A DNA stretch of 64,000 nt, from assembly GCA_950097015.1 (NCBI GenBank), contig CATNEN010000037.1, positions 2,571,501 to 2,635,500 on the forward strand, given 5' to 3'. The translations under genes were made by a program, and so were the position numbers. Below the pieces are notes generated by a model. That model was not told where the DNA came from. It made no database searches and saw nothing but the letters and a program-made list of their open reading frames with translations. This document shows, piece after piece, positions 46,181-56,620 of this stretch; the stretch's first letter is position 1; each line of letters begins with the position of its first letter. The stretch is from Macrostomum hystrix (Eukaryota > Platyhelminthes > Macrostomidae).

Positions 46181-47329
46181 ACAAAGAGGAAATACATGAT
46201 TATCATGGTTTTCATGTTGGAAACTAGCTGTGTGATTATAGTCAATTAATCCTGGACAAAAATATCTGGCAAGTTTTGGGAATCACTAGACAAACAGGAA
46301 ATACATGATTATCATGGTTTTCATGTTGGAAACTAGCTGTGTGATTATAGTCAATTAATCCTGGACAAAAATATCTGGCAAGTTTTGGGAATTAATAAAT
46401 AAATATAGTTTCAGTCTTTTTTGCACAAAGCATTAATAAATGAATGAAGCCAGCCAATATCTCTGCTCAGCGCCTAAAATGTAATAAGTTAATTAACAAG
46501 TAAACAGGTCTAAAGCTGAAGCACAGCTTTTATGGAAAGGCGAAAGAGAGTGAATGTCTTATTAAGCTAGAATCAAGCTTAGCTACTTATAAATAATGTG
46601 GGCTGAAGGACCAACATGCAGATATGCCGACAAATAAATCATGAGACATGATTTGGCTAGCTAATTAGAGACGGGGCTTACTTTCATTACCTTAGTTCCT
46701 TAGTATAAGTCTACCCTCGAAATTGATTGTTCGCTACAGCTTTTAAACTGCCACGCTTTGTGTATCAACCAATCCCTAGCAACACTGCGACAGCTAAAAA
46801 TACTTTTTGTGACTCAAGGGAATTTTCTGTAGCTGGACACAGAAATCTGCGCATAAATAGTAAAAACGCTTGATTATGCATCTGGTGGTCCCTGAGAATA
46901 TTGCATCGTCAGTTATTTGGGTCTGGTGTGTTTTTAGTTGATTATAACAAAACTAGTGAATTACTTTTCTCAAAGAATCATCTCCATTTTCTCTTAACAA
47001 CTAATGCAATACAAGCATTTAGTTAGGGCCCATCATTTTTTAGCATTGGTGGGTCGGAAAGGTTTACCAGAGCTGATATTTTGGCTATCGTCAGTTATTT
47101 GGGTCTGGTGTGTTTTTAGTTGATTATAACAAAACTAGTGAATTACTTTTCTCAAAGAATCATCTCCATTTTCTCTTAACAACTAATGCAATACAAGCAT
47201 TTAGTTAGGGCCCATCATTTTTTAGCATTGGTGGGTCGGAAAGGTTTACCAGAGCTGATATTTTGGCTATGGAATAATTTTGGCTCTGGTGGGTTTGGCT
47301 CTGGTGGGTTTTAAAGTTTACCCTACACT

Positions 47330-48780
47330 GCCCCTCCAGAAACAGCCAGAGGGGCGGGCAACTAATTGAAGACCATAAGTTCGCAAAATAATATACTTTC
47401 GAGGATTTTTGTTTTGAAAAGTTAAGTTCCGTATAATTGTTCTGAATTTGTAGGATGAATATGTTAAGTTGAGTATTTAGCTATTATATTCGCATTTACA
47501 TCATAATTAACAATGCTCTATCCAACAGGAACATACCTCGTATACATAAACGTTCATATACCAAAAACTAAAAAGCCCGCATTTTCAAGCACGGCAATTT
47601 TCGAAAAACTTCAGAAATTAATTGTCCGTCCTCTTGTTAGGCCTATTTCACGGGTTAGAAGTTAGTTGAAACATAAATACTAAAGTATTTTAGTATAAAA
47701 ACGAAATACTTGCCCTGGAACTGAAATGCTTGTTTTAATAGCTCTAGCTAGTTGATAATACTATACTTCTTAGCATACAACTATTTGTGTGAATTAGCTT
47801 TGGTTTGTGGTGTTAGGCAGAAAAATATTTTGTAATAAGAGTATTTTGAATATTTTTGATAATAAATAATATGTTATTAGTTAGTGATACTTGTGATAGT
47901 AATTAAACAACAGTCTGTTATAATTTTTATAGGATAAATACACATGTTCCACTTGCTTGCTAGTTTAATTTTTACAAAAAATTGTCAATGGTGTCTTTGT
48001 GAATTTGTGTTTGTCTTTGAGAGACTTTTTGCCAAACTGGGAGAACTTACAAAATCTAAAGGCAGTAAATGTTTTTCTCATTTCTATCTTTTTAAAATTG
48101 AAAGCTCAGTAAAATAGAAATGTTTTAATAGGCTATTGTAGGGTTTTAATAAAGTTTAATAAAGTTTTAATAAAAAATTCTGTGCCACCCAGAAAAGGAT
48201 GTTCCCAAAGGTGTTGCGCAGGTGTGCGCACTATTGTGCCGTCTGAGCATACTACTAGGCCTATGACATCTGAGTAAGATGCAATTGACTCATAGACACT
48301 GTCAGTCATCTGTTCATTGGTTGTTAGTCACATTGTTTCTTGGTTTGTATACAAAACTCGTTAAATTTTGGGAAATCAGTTCTAGAACTATATAGGGGCC
48401 TACATTAAATTTCAAGAAAAAATGTAAGTAAAACTTAGCAGTAGAATTTATACAAGCATAATTGTGTAAAATAATATTAAACCTTTTGTCCTATTAACTA
48501 GTTTGCTGAGATTATACATATCAGTTTATTGGTATTGCTCTAGCTATTGCTATTTGTCTACTTTTGCTAGCTTGTTGAATGTATTCATTCAGATGTAGAT
48601 TCTACATGATGTAGTAATTATATATAATAATATAATTTTCCATTTCCTTTACTAGATCTATTAAAAATGGAGATTCACGATAAAAGTTCAATGCAAAGTT
48701 TTTTGTTTATCTAGGCATAAATCAATCTTTTTTGGTAGGATTTTATTCCTTATGTTCCTAAATCTAGCAAGCATCATAAC
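47330..48780. other. AT-rich spacer upstream of NDUFV3
   Basis: AT-rich sequence without tandem arrays, tRNA boxes or domain-bearing frames. The last 60 bases give a pyrimidine-rich stretch ending TAAATCTAG at 48767, the likely acceptor for NDUFV3. Confidence 0.45.
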
Positions 48781-49146
48781 ATGCCTATTCACTCCAGCTA
48801 TCTCCAAGTCATGCCATCAGCTTTTCTATCTCTACCCTTAGTTCTTCGCCTGGCCAATCAGCGGCCAGTAATAGTTGCCATGCGGCCTGCACTACAGCTG
48901 TGCACCGCTTCAAAGGCCAAGCCACCAGCCACTGATAAAAAGACGCGTCAGTTGCCACCAGCCACTCAGCAGCATCTGGACAAGTTTCTCTCTAGTGTTG
49001 GCTCACTAGATAAGTCCACCAGCCGTTCTGGTGCCTACAAAAACCTGGAATATTTCGTATTTGATGATGTGTCCTTCTACGATTACGAGATGGCAATGGA
49101 GAGCAAGCGACTGCCACAGCCAAAGAGCAAGCTCACTGCTTTCTGA
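48781..49146 (+). CDS. NDUFV3: NDUFV3-like subunit of mitochondrial complex I
   Basis: A 121-residue single-exon frame. The N-terminal 50 residues are hydrophobic and Arg/Lys-rich without acidic residues, as in a mitochondrial targeting sequence. The C-terminal block YKNLEYFVFDDVSFYDYEM followed by RLPQPKS matches the only conserved part of NDUFV3 (YKNL, aromatic stretch, then RxPQPS). NDUFV3 sits on the NADH-oxidising tip of complex I next to the flavoprotein subunits. ATG 48781 follows an acceptor by 13 bases, which suggests trans-splicing. Methionines at residues 11 and 24 are alternative starts. AATAAA lies at 49295-49300. The family call rests on one short motif, so confidence is moderate to good. 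Confidence 0.75.
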   Translation: MPIHSSYLQVMPSAFLSLPLVLRLANQRPVIVAMRPALQLCTASKAKPPATDKKTRQLPPATQQHLDKFLSSVGSLDKSTSRSGAYKNLEYFVFDDVSFYDYEMAMESKRLPQPKSKLTAF

Positions 49147-49294
49147 TCACTAGGTGGATATGAACATGTTTGAGACAAAGCATTGCGTACTAATGGTAGC
49201 GAAAGTATAAACTTATTGCCCATGTATTTTATTCTTAGCTAAAAACGTCTTTTTAGTTTCTTTCAGAATGGTGTTGTAATCCAACAGTCCATAA

Positions 49295-49300
49295 AATAAA
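49295..49300 (+). terminator. NDUFV3 polyadenylation signal
   Basis: AATAAA about 150 bases after the NDUFV3 stop codon. Confidence 0.5.
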
Positions 49301-49410
49301 TTATAAACAAGCTAGTATATGTGTAGCCTAGACTACTGCAAGTAGAAATTTATACATTTTCCGGATTTTTTTTCTATTTAGCAGCTGGCAACTACTTCAG
49401 CTTCTTGAGC

Positions 49411-49620
49411 GTGAAGTGGGTTGAAGCCTAGTGGTAAGAGCGTCGGACTCACAACTTGAAGATCAGGGGTTCGATTCCCGGCTTCACGGGGTAATTGAGG
49501 GTGGGAGTTGCGTGTCCCCAGTCCATGAACTGAACGCGGCTGTGTGTCGGCTGCACATCTAGTCCTATTGTTGCAGGTGTAGCATAATATTCTTCTTATT
49601 GTTATTCAGCCTTAACAATA
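49411..49620 (+). mobile_element. tRNA-derived SINE, family 1, internally deleted copy
   Basis: The head has A box GCCTAGTGGTAAGAGC and B box GGGGTTCGATTCCC, with GTGAAG at the start able to pair with CTTCAC after the B box. The anticodon-type loop reads CTCACAA. The middle region present in the other two copies is missing here. The 3' part contains CCCCAGTCCATGAACTGAAC and GGCTGCACATCT, then a T-rich tail. It lies between the 3' ends of convergent NDUFV3 and CNG genes. Confidence 0.8.
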
Positions 49621-49983
49621 TAACAGATTGAATGAGAGAATACTATCACATGTGTTGCATTTCTTATTTAGAAATTATTTTTATAAAGCAACCCGATGAA
49701 AACATTAAGACCTGCAGTAGATTTCTTTAAAAAAATATTCTTATTAACGACTTAAACGCTTGATAAACGATCCGTCAGCCTCTCTAGTGCCACTGTAAGC
49801 TACTCTTAACGTTTCTTTTACTCTTCAAAAACGACCTTAGACGCCAAAATAGTTTCTATCAGGCAAGGATTTTATTGATCTGTCACAGTTTATTTAACCA
49901 TATTACACCGTGCATCGAAAAAAAGTAGTTTTTTTTATTAATTTTTTTTCGTTGCCTTAAAATTTTACTTGGATGTGAAGCTG
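49621..49983. other. Convergent 3' flank of NDUFV3 and CNG genes
   Basis: AT-rich. A run of T and A near 49922-49950 includes AATAAA on the minus strand, suitable as the CNG polyadenylation signal. Confidence 0.4.
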
Positions 49984-52484
49984 TCATTCTTCCCTACCGT
50001 CGCCTTTGTCATCTTCGCCACTCGAGTCCTCATCACCGCCACCGCCAGCGCCTCCCTGAAGGCGCCGCATCTCCAGACGGGCGATGCGCCGCTTCAGGCG
50101 ACCCTGCGTTGCGTCAAACTCGGACTGGGTGCGCGAGAACAGCACCTGAAAGGACTCCAGGTCTTCTTCCAGGCGTTGCGACTTCTGCTCCATTGTCTCC
50201 TGAGCGCGAAGCGCCTTGGCCAGCACTGCCTCGTCAATGAGGTTATCCTTGCGCAGCACCTGCTGGCCCTTCTCTAACAGCTTGACCTTGGCGTCCGGGT
50301 ATTCGGTCAGAGCATCCCACAGGTCGGTCTTGCTCAGGCAGAACAGGTCCGAGTAGCCATCGCTGCGCACGTTTGCAGTGCGACGGTTGCCAGTCTTGTT
50401 TCCCGGTATGTTTAGAATGGAGACCTCACCGAAGACGCTGCCCTCGCCGAGTGTCACAAAGACGGTCTTGCCGTCTGGCGATACCACGCTGAGCTTGCCG
50501 CGCTTCACAATGTACATCTCCTTGCCGATGTCGCCCTTGCGACAGATATAGTCGCCTGGTGAGAACACCTGCAGCTTGAGCTTGAGAACTAGCTCGACTA
50601 GCAGGCCTGGTTCGCAGTCCTGGAAGATGGCCACCCGTTTCAGCGTGTCGAAGTGCACATGGATGGCCACTTCAGCTTTGAGTTTGTCCGGCAGGGTGCC
50701 AAGTATATTTTCTTCGTCCAGCGACTGTTTGTTCTCCCACAGATAGTCAAACCAGCGTAGAACGCGGTGCTCGAGAGCCTTGCCGACTTTCCGAAATTCC
50801 ATGTAGCGCTTAGCCTGCAGCGAAAGGGGTCTCGTTTAAATACTTAAATACCCAGTTGTCTCTGCTTTGTTTCTCCATATTTTCTTAATTTTTTATAGTA
50901 AAAATAGAAAATTCTTGATGATCGCTTCGTCCGAGCTCACCCCGTCCATGCGCTGCTGAAACTCTGTACTTGCCGCGCTAATGTTAGACACCATGGAGCC
51001 GACGCTGCCGATGATGATAGCAAAAATTAGGATGCCGACTAGCAGAACGATGGTCTCAAAAATGTACTCGAACAGAGTCACTGGTCTAGGGATCTCGGCC
51101 ACAGCGGTCAGTGTCAGAGCGGACCAGTAGAACGAGTAGAGATACTTGGCATAGAGCTGTTGCATCTCCGTAGTTAAGTTAAACTGATCAGTATTGTCAA
51201 TCAGTAAGCCGTCCGGTCGCATCGGATAAGTCCAAGAGTCGCTACCCAAGCCGATCACCAGGCTGAAGGCAAAGTAAATGCACGCGTTCCAGTGAAAGAT
51301 TACCAAGATGTACATCATGAGGTTTAAGGCCCGGAACAGGTTCGGAAAGTTGGTGCGGGCCTCGGTGCGGTCGAAAAACTCTAGGAATTTGCCGAACTTC
51401 AACAGACGATTGGCTCGAACATAGGTGCCGTTTGTTGAAATCTGTGGCACCAGGTAGAGCAGGTCGGTGGGGAGAATCGATAGTACGTCCATTTTGAAGC
51501 GCACAGTGCGCCTATAGAAGCGGCGCAGCCTGCTCAGATCAGTGATCATCAGGCCTTGGTCCAGGACGCCTTGTGTGGAGTTGCAGAAATCAATCGACTA
51601 ATCAAATTCGTCATGCTTACAACTAGATGAAAGCATGCTCGCCAGAATTAAATTATTGGTGTGCGCAGTAGCTCTATCACGATACAATTTTGAGTTCCGC
51701 CACTTTCTGTTAAATATAAAATGTAATTCTTGAGAATTACCTGTCCGCGAGCTCAAGAACATGTCCACCAGGTTTACTAGGTCTGTCAAATAGTCGAACA
51801 GCAGCCAGACCCACAGGGTCTCCTGTAGCTGGGTGAACACAGATCTGGCTATGATGAACACCAGATTGTAGGAGAAGGCTGCGGACACTACGGCCAGCCA
51901 GTTATAATAGAAAGTCTGCGACGTGTCGACCACGAATTTGTAGGCGAAGCTTTCAGAAGGTGGAGGGATGAGCGTTGGCAAAGTCTTTGTGTTCAGTGCG
52001 ACATTATTGCTGTCATGTGCAGCCAGCGAGGAGGCATTCTGCCCATGACGCTGACTCCTGGGAACACACGCATACAGATACCGTATGCAGGTACAAACCC
52101 GTACAGGTTGTACATCTGCCCTGATTTTCTCATCGTGTACACTTTAACTGCGCCTTGGAGGTTGGCCCTAAAGGTCGCAAATTTCACGATGGGGGCTACG
52201 ACCAGCCCTAGCCTTCTCTCCGCGGCTGCGCCTCAAAAAATGTGCCCCCCGCGGAATCGAGCTCATGGACCTTGGTGCGAGAGGCAAACGCGTTAGTCCG
52301 CTCTACCACTCACTCACCCCCCTGAGAAAGTGGCAAGTAGTCATATCACTCACTGCCTCAGCCAGCCAGCTAATCGTTGTCCGAATGGCGTCCTAATTCT
52401 CGCCATTCCGCTTTCACCGCCGCCGATGCCTCCACCAGAATCGGCCGCTGCAGACGTTGCAGGCGTCATCTCGTGGTCGCCCAT
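49984..52484 (-). CDS. Cyclic nucleotide-gated channel, alpha (CNGA) type, four exons
   Basis: Exons are 52484-52354, 52009-51741, 51569-50941 and 50814-49984, phases consistent, 619 residues. The start of S1 is NTYYNWL-like ([10 protein letters not shown]), S2/S3 carry [20 protein letters not shown], and S4 carries [19 protein letters not shown]. The pore region is [16 protein letters not shown]-linker ([20 protein letters not shown]) and a cyclic-nucleotide-binding domain with GEVSILNI and NRRTAN follow. The Thr after the binding Arg is the residue linked to cGMP selectivity. A C-terminal helix (about residues 560-600) fits the trimerising zipper of alpha subunits. Such channels carry cations in sensory transduction at the plasma membrane. 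The frame extends upstream to an acceptor at 52608; ATG 52484 is the first Met after it. Intron 1 is almost entirely a SINE. The pore lacks the usual Gly-Glu pair (AVAEIP in place of TIGETP). Confidence 0.92.
52015..52325 (-). mobile_element. tRNA-derived SINE, family 2, filling CNG intron 1
   Basis: On the minus strand the head reads GAGTGAGTGGTAGAGCGGAC (A box) and GAGCTCGATTCCGCGG (B box). The body blocks GAGAGAAGGCT, GTGTACACG, ACGGTATCTGTATGCGTGTG and GGAGTCAGCGTCATGGGCAG match the copy at 17.6 kb. It ends within about six bases of the exon 2 acceptor at 52010-52012. The intron spans 52010-52353, so over 85 percent of it is SINE. Confidence 0.82.
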
Positions 52485-52607
52485 GTGAAGCTTTTGAAAG
52501 AAAGAACTTCGTCGTCGAAATCGGCTGCCCTCTTCAGCCTCGATCTCCGCCTGTTGCTGGCCTCTCTGCCGAGTGCTGCCCGACCGAGACAGCCACCTAG
52601 TCAGGAG

Positions 52608-54354
52608 CTGCAATTATAGGCGCGGCACTTCAGCTATGCGTTTGGGAAGGAAAGTCGATTTCTTAGGTGCGGACTACTAGTTATTGGCTAGCGGGGAACA
52701 AAGGAGGAAGAGAATGGGACCAGCATCATTCGCCTCTGTTCTCTTTCAATGCTAATTAGCCTTAGCCAATGTGACACCCTGAGTGCAGCAGCTCAACATT
52801 GTTAGTTTACTCGTACGTGACACAGGCCGTGTGAAATTTTAATTATGTCCTAACTCTAAATGTCCTAACTTTGCTAGTGTCCTAACTCGTTCTAATCATC
52901 AACATGTTACATTATTTTAGCTCGTAGAAGCCTAAAACAGTCACCAGCTCTTTGAAGCAACGAATGCGTGCATGCACGACAGAACTGACATCAGCCGTAT
53001 AGTTCGATTCTCTGTCCCTGTCTCACCTATTCCTTTTCCCGCTATCCTTCTTTGTTGCCATGCCAACGAATCCACGGGTAACAGAAGCAGGAAGAAGACA
53101 GAGGCAAAGAGAGGGAGAGAAGTCTTGCTAATGAGACTGCAATCCAGTTCGCACTGTCTGAGCAGTTTAGAGGCGAGTGCAGCCCAGACTCGGAGACACA
53201 GGCAAGGTCCCAAGCCGAACCTGTGCGGAACACCGAGCAGAGAATATTCGATCGATATTCTAGCGCACGGGTTTTGCCAGTCGAGGGATGAAAGGAAAAG
53301 GGATCGGGAGTGTGTGAGGGAGAAATTTCTAGAGGAAGCTTCAACCATAGCCTGCTTGTCTCAAGGCATCGAGCTTTCAAAACCAAAAGAGAAAGTTGTA
53401 ATAATAGCATTTATGCACCACAATGCATAGCCAATGATTTTGATGCAAAAGAGAATAATTCCAAATCCTTATTCGAGGCGCACAAGCTACTGTGGGTTTT
53501 CGTTTCCATATGCTACTGCTAGAATGGTGGTAAAAGTAGTGCGTTTCGCAATTACGTCTAGTTTCTGATTGATAAGAATTTCAAACAACTTATCGAGCGT
53601 CAATATATTTCCACCGATTAACAAAAAATGAATTCTGTACAATATGCCAAGCACATTCCTCAGAATTTTCTTGCAACTCACGCTGACTCCATTCGAAATC
53701 CGTTCAAGGGCACTAGGGGCGCTGTTCTCATTGTTGTCTGGTGGCGCTAGTCGTTCTCGACTTGTTCCAACCGTAGCAGCGGCGCTCGCGGTAGCCACCG
53801 ACATTTCAGTGCATCTGCTATTACCTACTGAGGCTGGGTTTCATCTTATCTAACTTATTTAAGTCCCAACCAAGGGGGTGGGAGGCAGCGCCGCTGAATG
53901 GGATTCCTGACGAGCAGAAATATCCCTTCTTTCCTGTGCTCTTTCTTCCCAGCTGTCGTGTTTTCTCACGAGCGTCTCACGAGTGTCTCAGTCCACGAGA
54001 CCGGGCTGAATTCGGAGGCTAAATCGGATTGGATGGTGCGATCTTATAGTACAAAAAATCTGCACGGAAGAACATATAGTCAAGCTTTGCTAGTGGTTAA
54101 GCTTACGAATTCTTACCGTTATGATTGTAGGTCGATTGCACTAATAGTCTAATAGACTACACAGAAATAATTTAGACCTTAATTTCTTTAACAGTATGAC
54201 TACCAAGCCATTTCCCCGCCCGTTTTTATACCAAGTGCGGATTCCCCCCCTGAAATTTTTTCGGCAGCGCCTGAATGCTAACAGCGTTGGGTAGTAACTG
54301 ATTAGTTGACAGACTAGATATTGTCAATCAACAGGGTGTCCATAGTGGCCAGTT
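52608..54354. other. Intergenic region 5' of the CNG gene
   Basis: No gene is confirmed. A minus-strand frame at 53487-53804 (105 residues) starts at an ATG and contains a good donor (GTCAGCGTGAGT), but no domain is recognised. Frames at 52941-53430 overlap on both strands and look accidental. The CNG promoter is probably here. Confidence 0.35.
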
Positions 54355-54714
54355 TCCACCTGTTGTGGATTATTATTATCAATTATCAATTATTATCAAT
54401 TAATAATATTTGATTACACCTGCCCTAATCGGGTCAGATGTGCAGCCGACAGCACAGCCGCAGCTATTGCGCGGCGCATCTGAAGGCTGCGTACGGCTGT
54501 TCAGTCCATGGACTGGGGGGACGCCACACCCACCTTCAATTATCCCAGCTAATGCTGGTACTCATTTAACAGCTGGGTGAATTGAAACAATGCAGAGTTA
54601 AGTGTCTTGCTAAATGACACAAATTGTTTAAGTGGAGACGGGAATCGAACCCATGACCTTCAAGTCGTGAGTCCGACGCCCTAACCACTAGGCTACAACC
54701 TCTACTGTAGCCCT
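54355..54714 (-). mobile_element. tRNA-derived SINE, family 1, full-length copy
   Basis: On the minus strand: A box TAGCCTAGTGGTTAGGGCG, B box GGGTTCGATTCCC. A central block follows with AATTTGTGTCATTTAGCAAG, ACACTTAACTCTGCATTG and CACCCAGCTGTTAAATGAGT. Then come CCCCAGTCCATGGACTGAAC, GCGCCGCGCAATAGCTGCGG and GGCTGCACATCTGACCCGAT. The AT-rich tail is TATTATTAATTGATAATAAT. The central CACCCAGCTGTTAAATG-type block resembles a module widespread in invertebrate SINEs. Confidence 0.88.
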
Positions 54715-54715
54715 T

Positions 54716-56620
54716 GAAGGTGCAGCAAATCCGTCTAGATAAAGGTAAGGTGACCACCGAACTCGGATATGATTTAGGCACATTCGAGTGACATGCAAAA
54801 AAAATTTGAAGGCCTGGCAAGGCCGCACTGAGGTGCAGTGCCAATTCGTGTATAGGGGTGCATGATTAACACCTAAGCGCTTATCGAAAAAAACGGAATT
54901 TCGGCCAGAAGCATTGAATATCTCGACGGTCTGAAGAGTTGGCGACTTAATTCTTGCTTCAGAAGATGCGCAAAAAAGTTGGCCCGTGTTCTTGAGTTTC
55001 GTGGGCTTGCGTTGTTCCGTTCTGGTTCGGCACAAAAAATGTCAAGGGGGAAAATCCCCCCTGGTAGTTCTACTGTTAATAACCCAACGGTCTATCGATG
55101 TGTGTACGAGTATTCTAACGCTGAGTTAGCCGTCTGTAACTCTTGGATTAGTCAAATTTCTCTTAACTGTGTTTCTGTTTTGAATTATGCTAAACATTCG
55201 ACGACGTTACAATGTCGTTACATTAATTTTTTATTAATTCTGCCACGAAGACGAGAAGTTTAGCAAATCTTTAAAACATTTTGCAACCGCGACCAAGACT
55301 AATAATTACTCGTATTAATTGAACCCATAAAAAATGCTTTCTTCTTCAAGTCTAATTGAAGGGCATGGGTAATATTTTCGGCTTCAAAAGCTGTCGGCAT
55401 TGTTCTGCCTGGCATGGCAGACTGGGTAGTACGGAAGCCGCTTTTAACTCAAAGGAGGCGGGTCATTGTGTTTACTGACACTGATACGAAAGGCGAGCAG
55501 TAACACTTTCACTAAGGTAGGTGGGCTAATTGTCAGAGCAAACAATTAGGCGGCGACGCTCTGCCTCTAGAGTTCAGCCTCTAAATGGTTATCAGTTTCC
55601 ATGCAGTTGCCGTCAAGTTTACGGCCCCAGGACTCGTGGGAACCGGTCCGAGCAGCTCGGCTCCGCCTCCATTTGCATCGGGCGTGGGAACAATGCCCCC
55701 ACTCGAGATTGAGCACCGCGTGGCAACGATCGAGCGGACTCGGTGTCGGTGCCAGTGGCTTTCAGAATAATTTTCAGCATAGTCAACGAACATAAATTTA
55801 TGTAGAGCGAGACAGAGAGGGACGTACGTAATATATTTTTGACACGTTTGCCGATTTGTGTTGCACATTAATGTACCTCGGTAAATTTCGAGGAGTTCAA
55901 ACTAACGAGTTTCAAACCTCTTATAGATTTATTGTGACCCAAATTGTGATTCGAAAGCCAACTGCTAATGCATCCCAAATATTTGCTGATGAAAATTCGA
56001 AATTCCATATTCAAAATATAAATTCAAAATTTGATATCAAACGATAAATAGGAAAATTACACTCTACACAGATGACGAGAAAAGAAAAGCATTTGAAAAC
56101 GAGGTAAATTTATGCGAAAGCTGCAGAACAAACTAAATTTGAAATACTTTACTTATGTTTGGTACACTTGTTTGTATATGATCAGAATCGTAACTCGTAT
56201 GAGCGAAGCTTAAAATAACATTTTTATGATTGAACTACTTACTATACGTGATTAAATTTTGAACAGGTATGTAACCCTCTATGTATGTAACAATAGAGGG
56301 TTAACTGATGTAAGCGGTCAATATGTGAGTGTGTGAATATCATAAAATCGAAGCTCGTTTCCAATTAAGTGCCAAAAGCCAAACGAAAGTTATATCGTAA
56401 TAAAATGTAGAATTAACTTACTGAAATTCTTAAGAGTATGGCAAAACGCTACAAATAGATGTTAAGAAGAAGGGTACAATTTAATTTAAACTGCGTGCGC
56501 ATAGATATAAATCGATAGTTAAGTAATATTAAAGATGTTTAAATTGTCCATGCTATTGTTTGCCTTTTCCGATTAGATGTCTTAGCTCATTGTCCAGAAC
56601 TCCGGAGTCAAAGTTCCAGT
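54716..56620. other. Intergenic region 3' of Kir, with an unassigned GC-rich island
   Basis: Mostly AT-rich. A block at about 55545-55760 is GC-rich, similar in composition to the coding exons here, and has open frames on both strands, but no domain or paired splice sites. It may be a lone exon or a promoter island. The 3' UTR of the Kir gene should occupy the right end. Confidence 0.35.

Larger units (their letters stand above)
43772..47323. mobile_element. Long-inverted-repeat DNA transposon (3.55 kb)
   Basis: The left end starts GGGTAAACTTTAAAACCC and the right end is its reverse complement. The direct repeat TACACT flanks both ends (43766-43771 and 47324-47329). The inverted arms are very long: about 43772-44525 on the left and 46384-47323 on the right. 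They are nearly identical over hundreds of bases. The right arm is longer because a segment of about 180 bases is duplicated in tandem (about 46908-47090 and 47091-47272). Inside the arms lie 107-bp tandem repeats, seven on the left and two inverted on the right, then a broken transposase. High arm identity suggests recent activity or arm homogenisation. Confidence 0.85.

Noticed and set aside
49411-49485. A functional tRNA gene
   Set aside because: A and B boxes and a partial acceptor stem are present, but spacing before the D arm is too long. The sequence continues into a SINE body shared with two other copies.
53487-53804. A 105-residue minus-strand gene upstream of CNG
   Set aside because: It starts with ATG and has a good internal donor, but no domain, partner exon or composition like the real exons.
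55545-55760. A lone coding exon in the GC-rich island
   Set aside because: Composition is exon-like, but frames are open on both strands and no paired splice sites or homology could be recognised.
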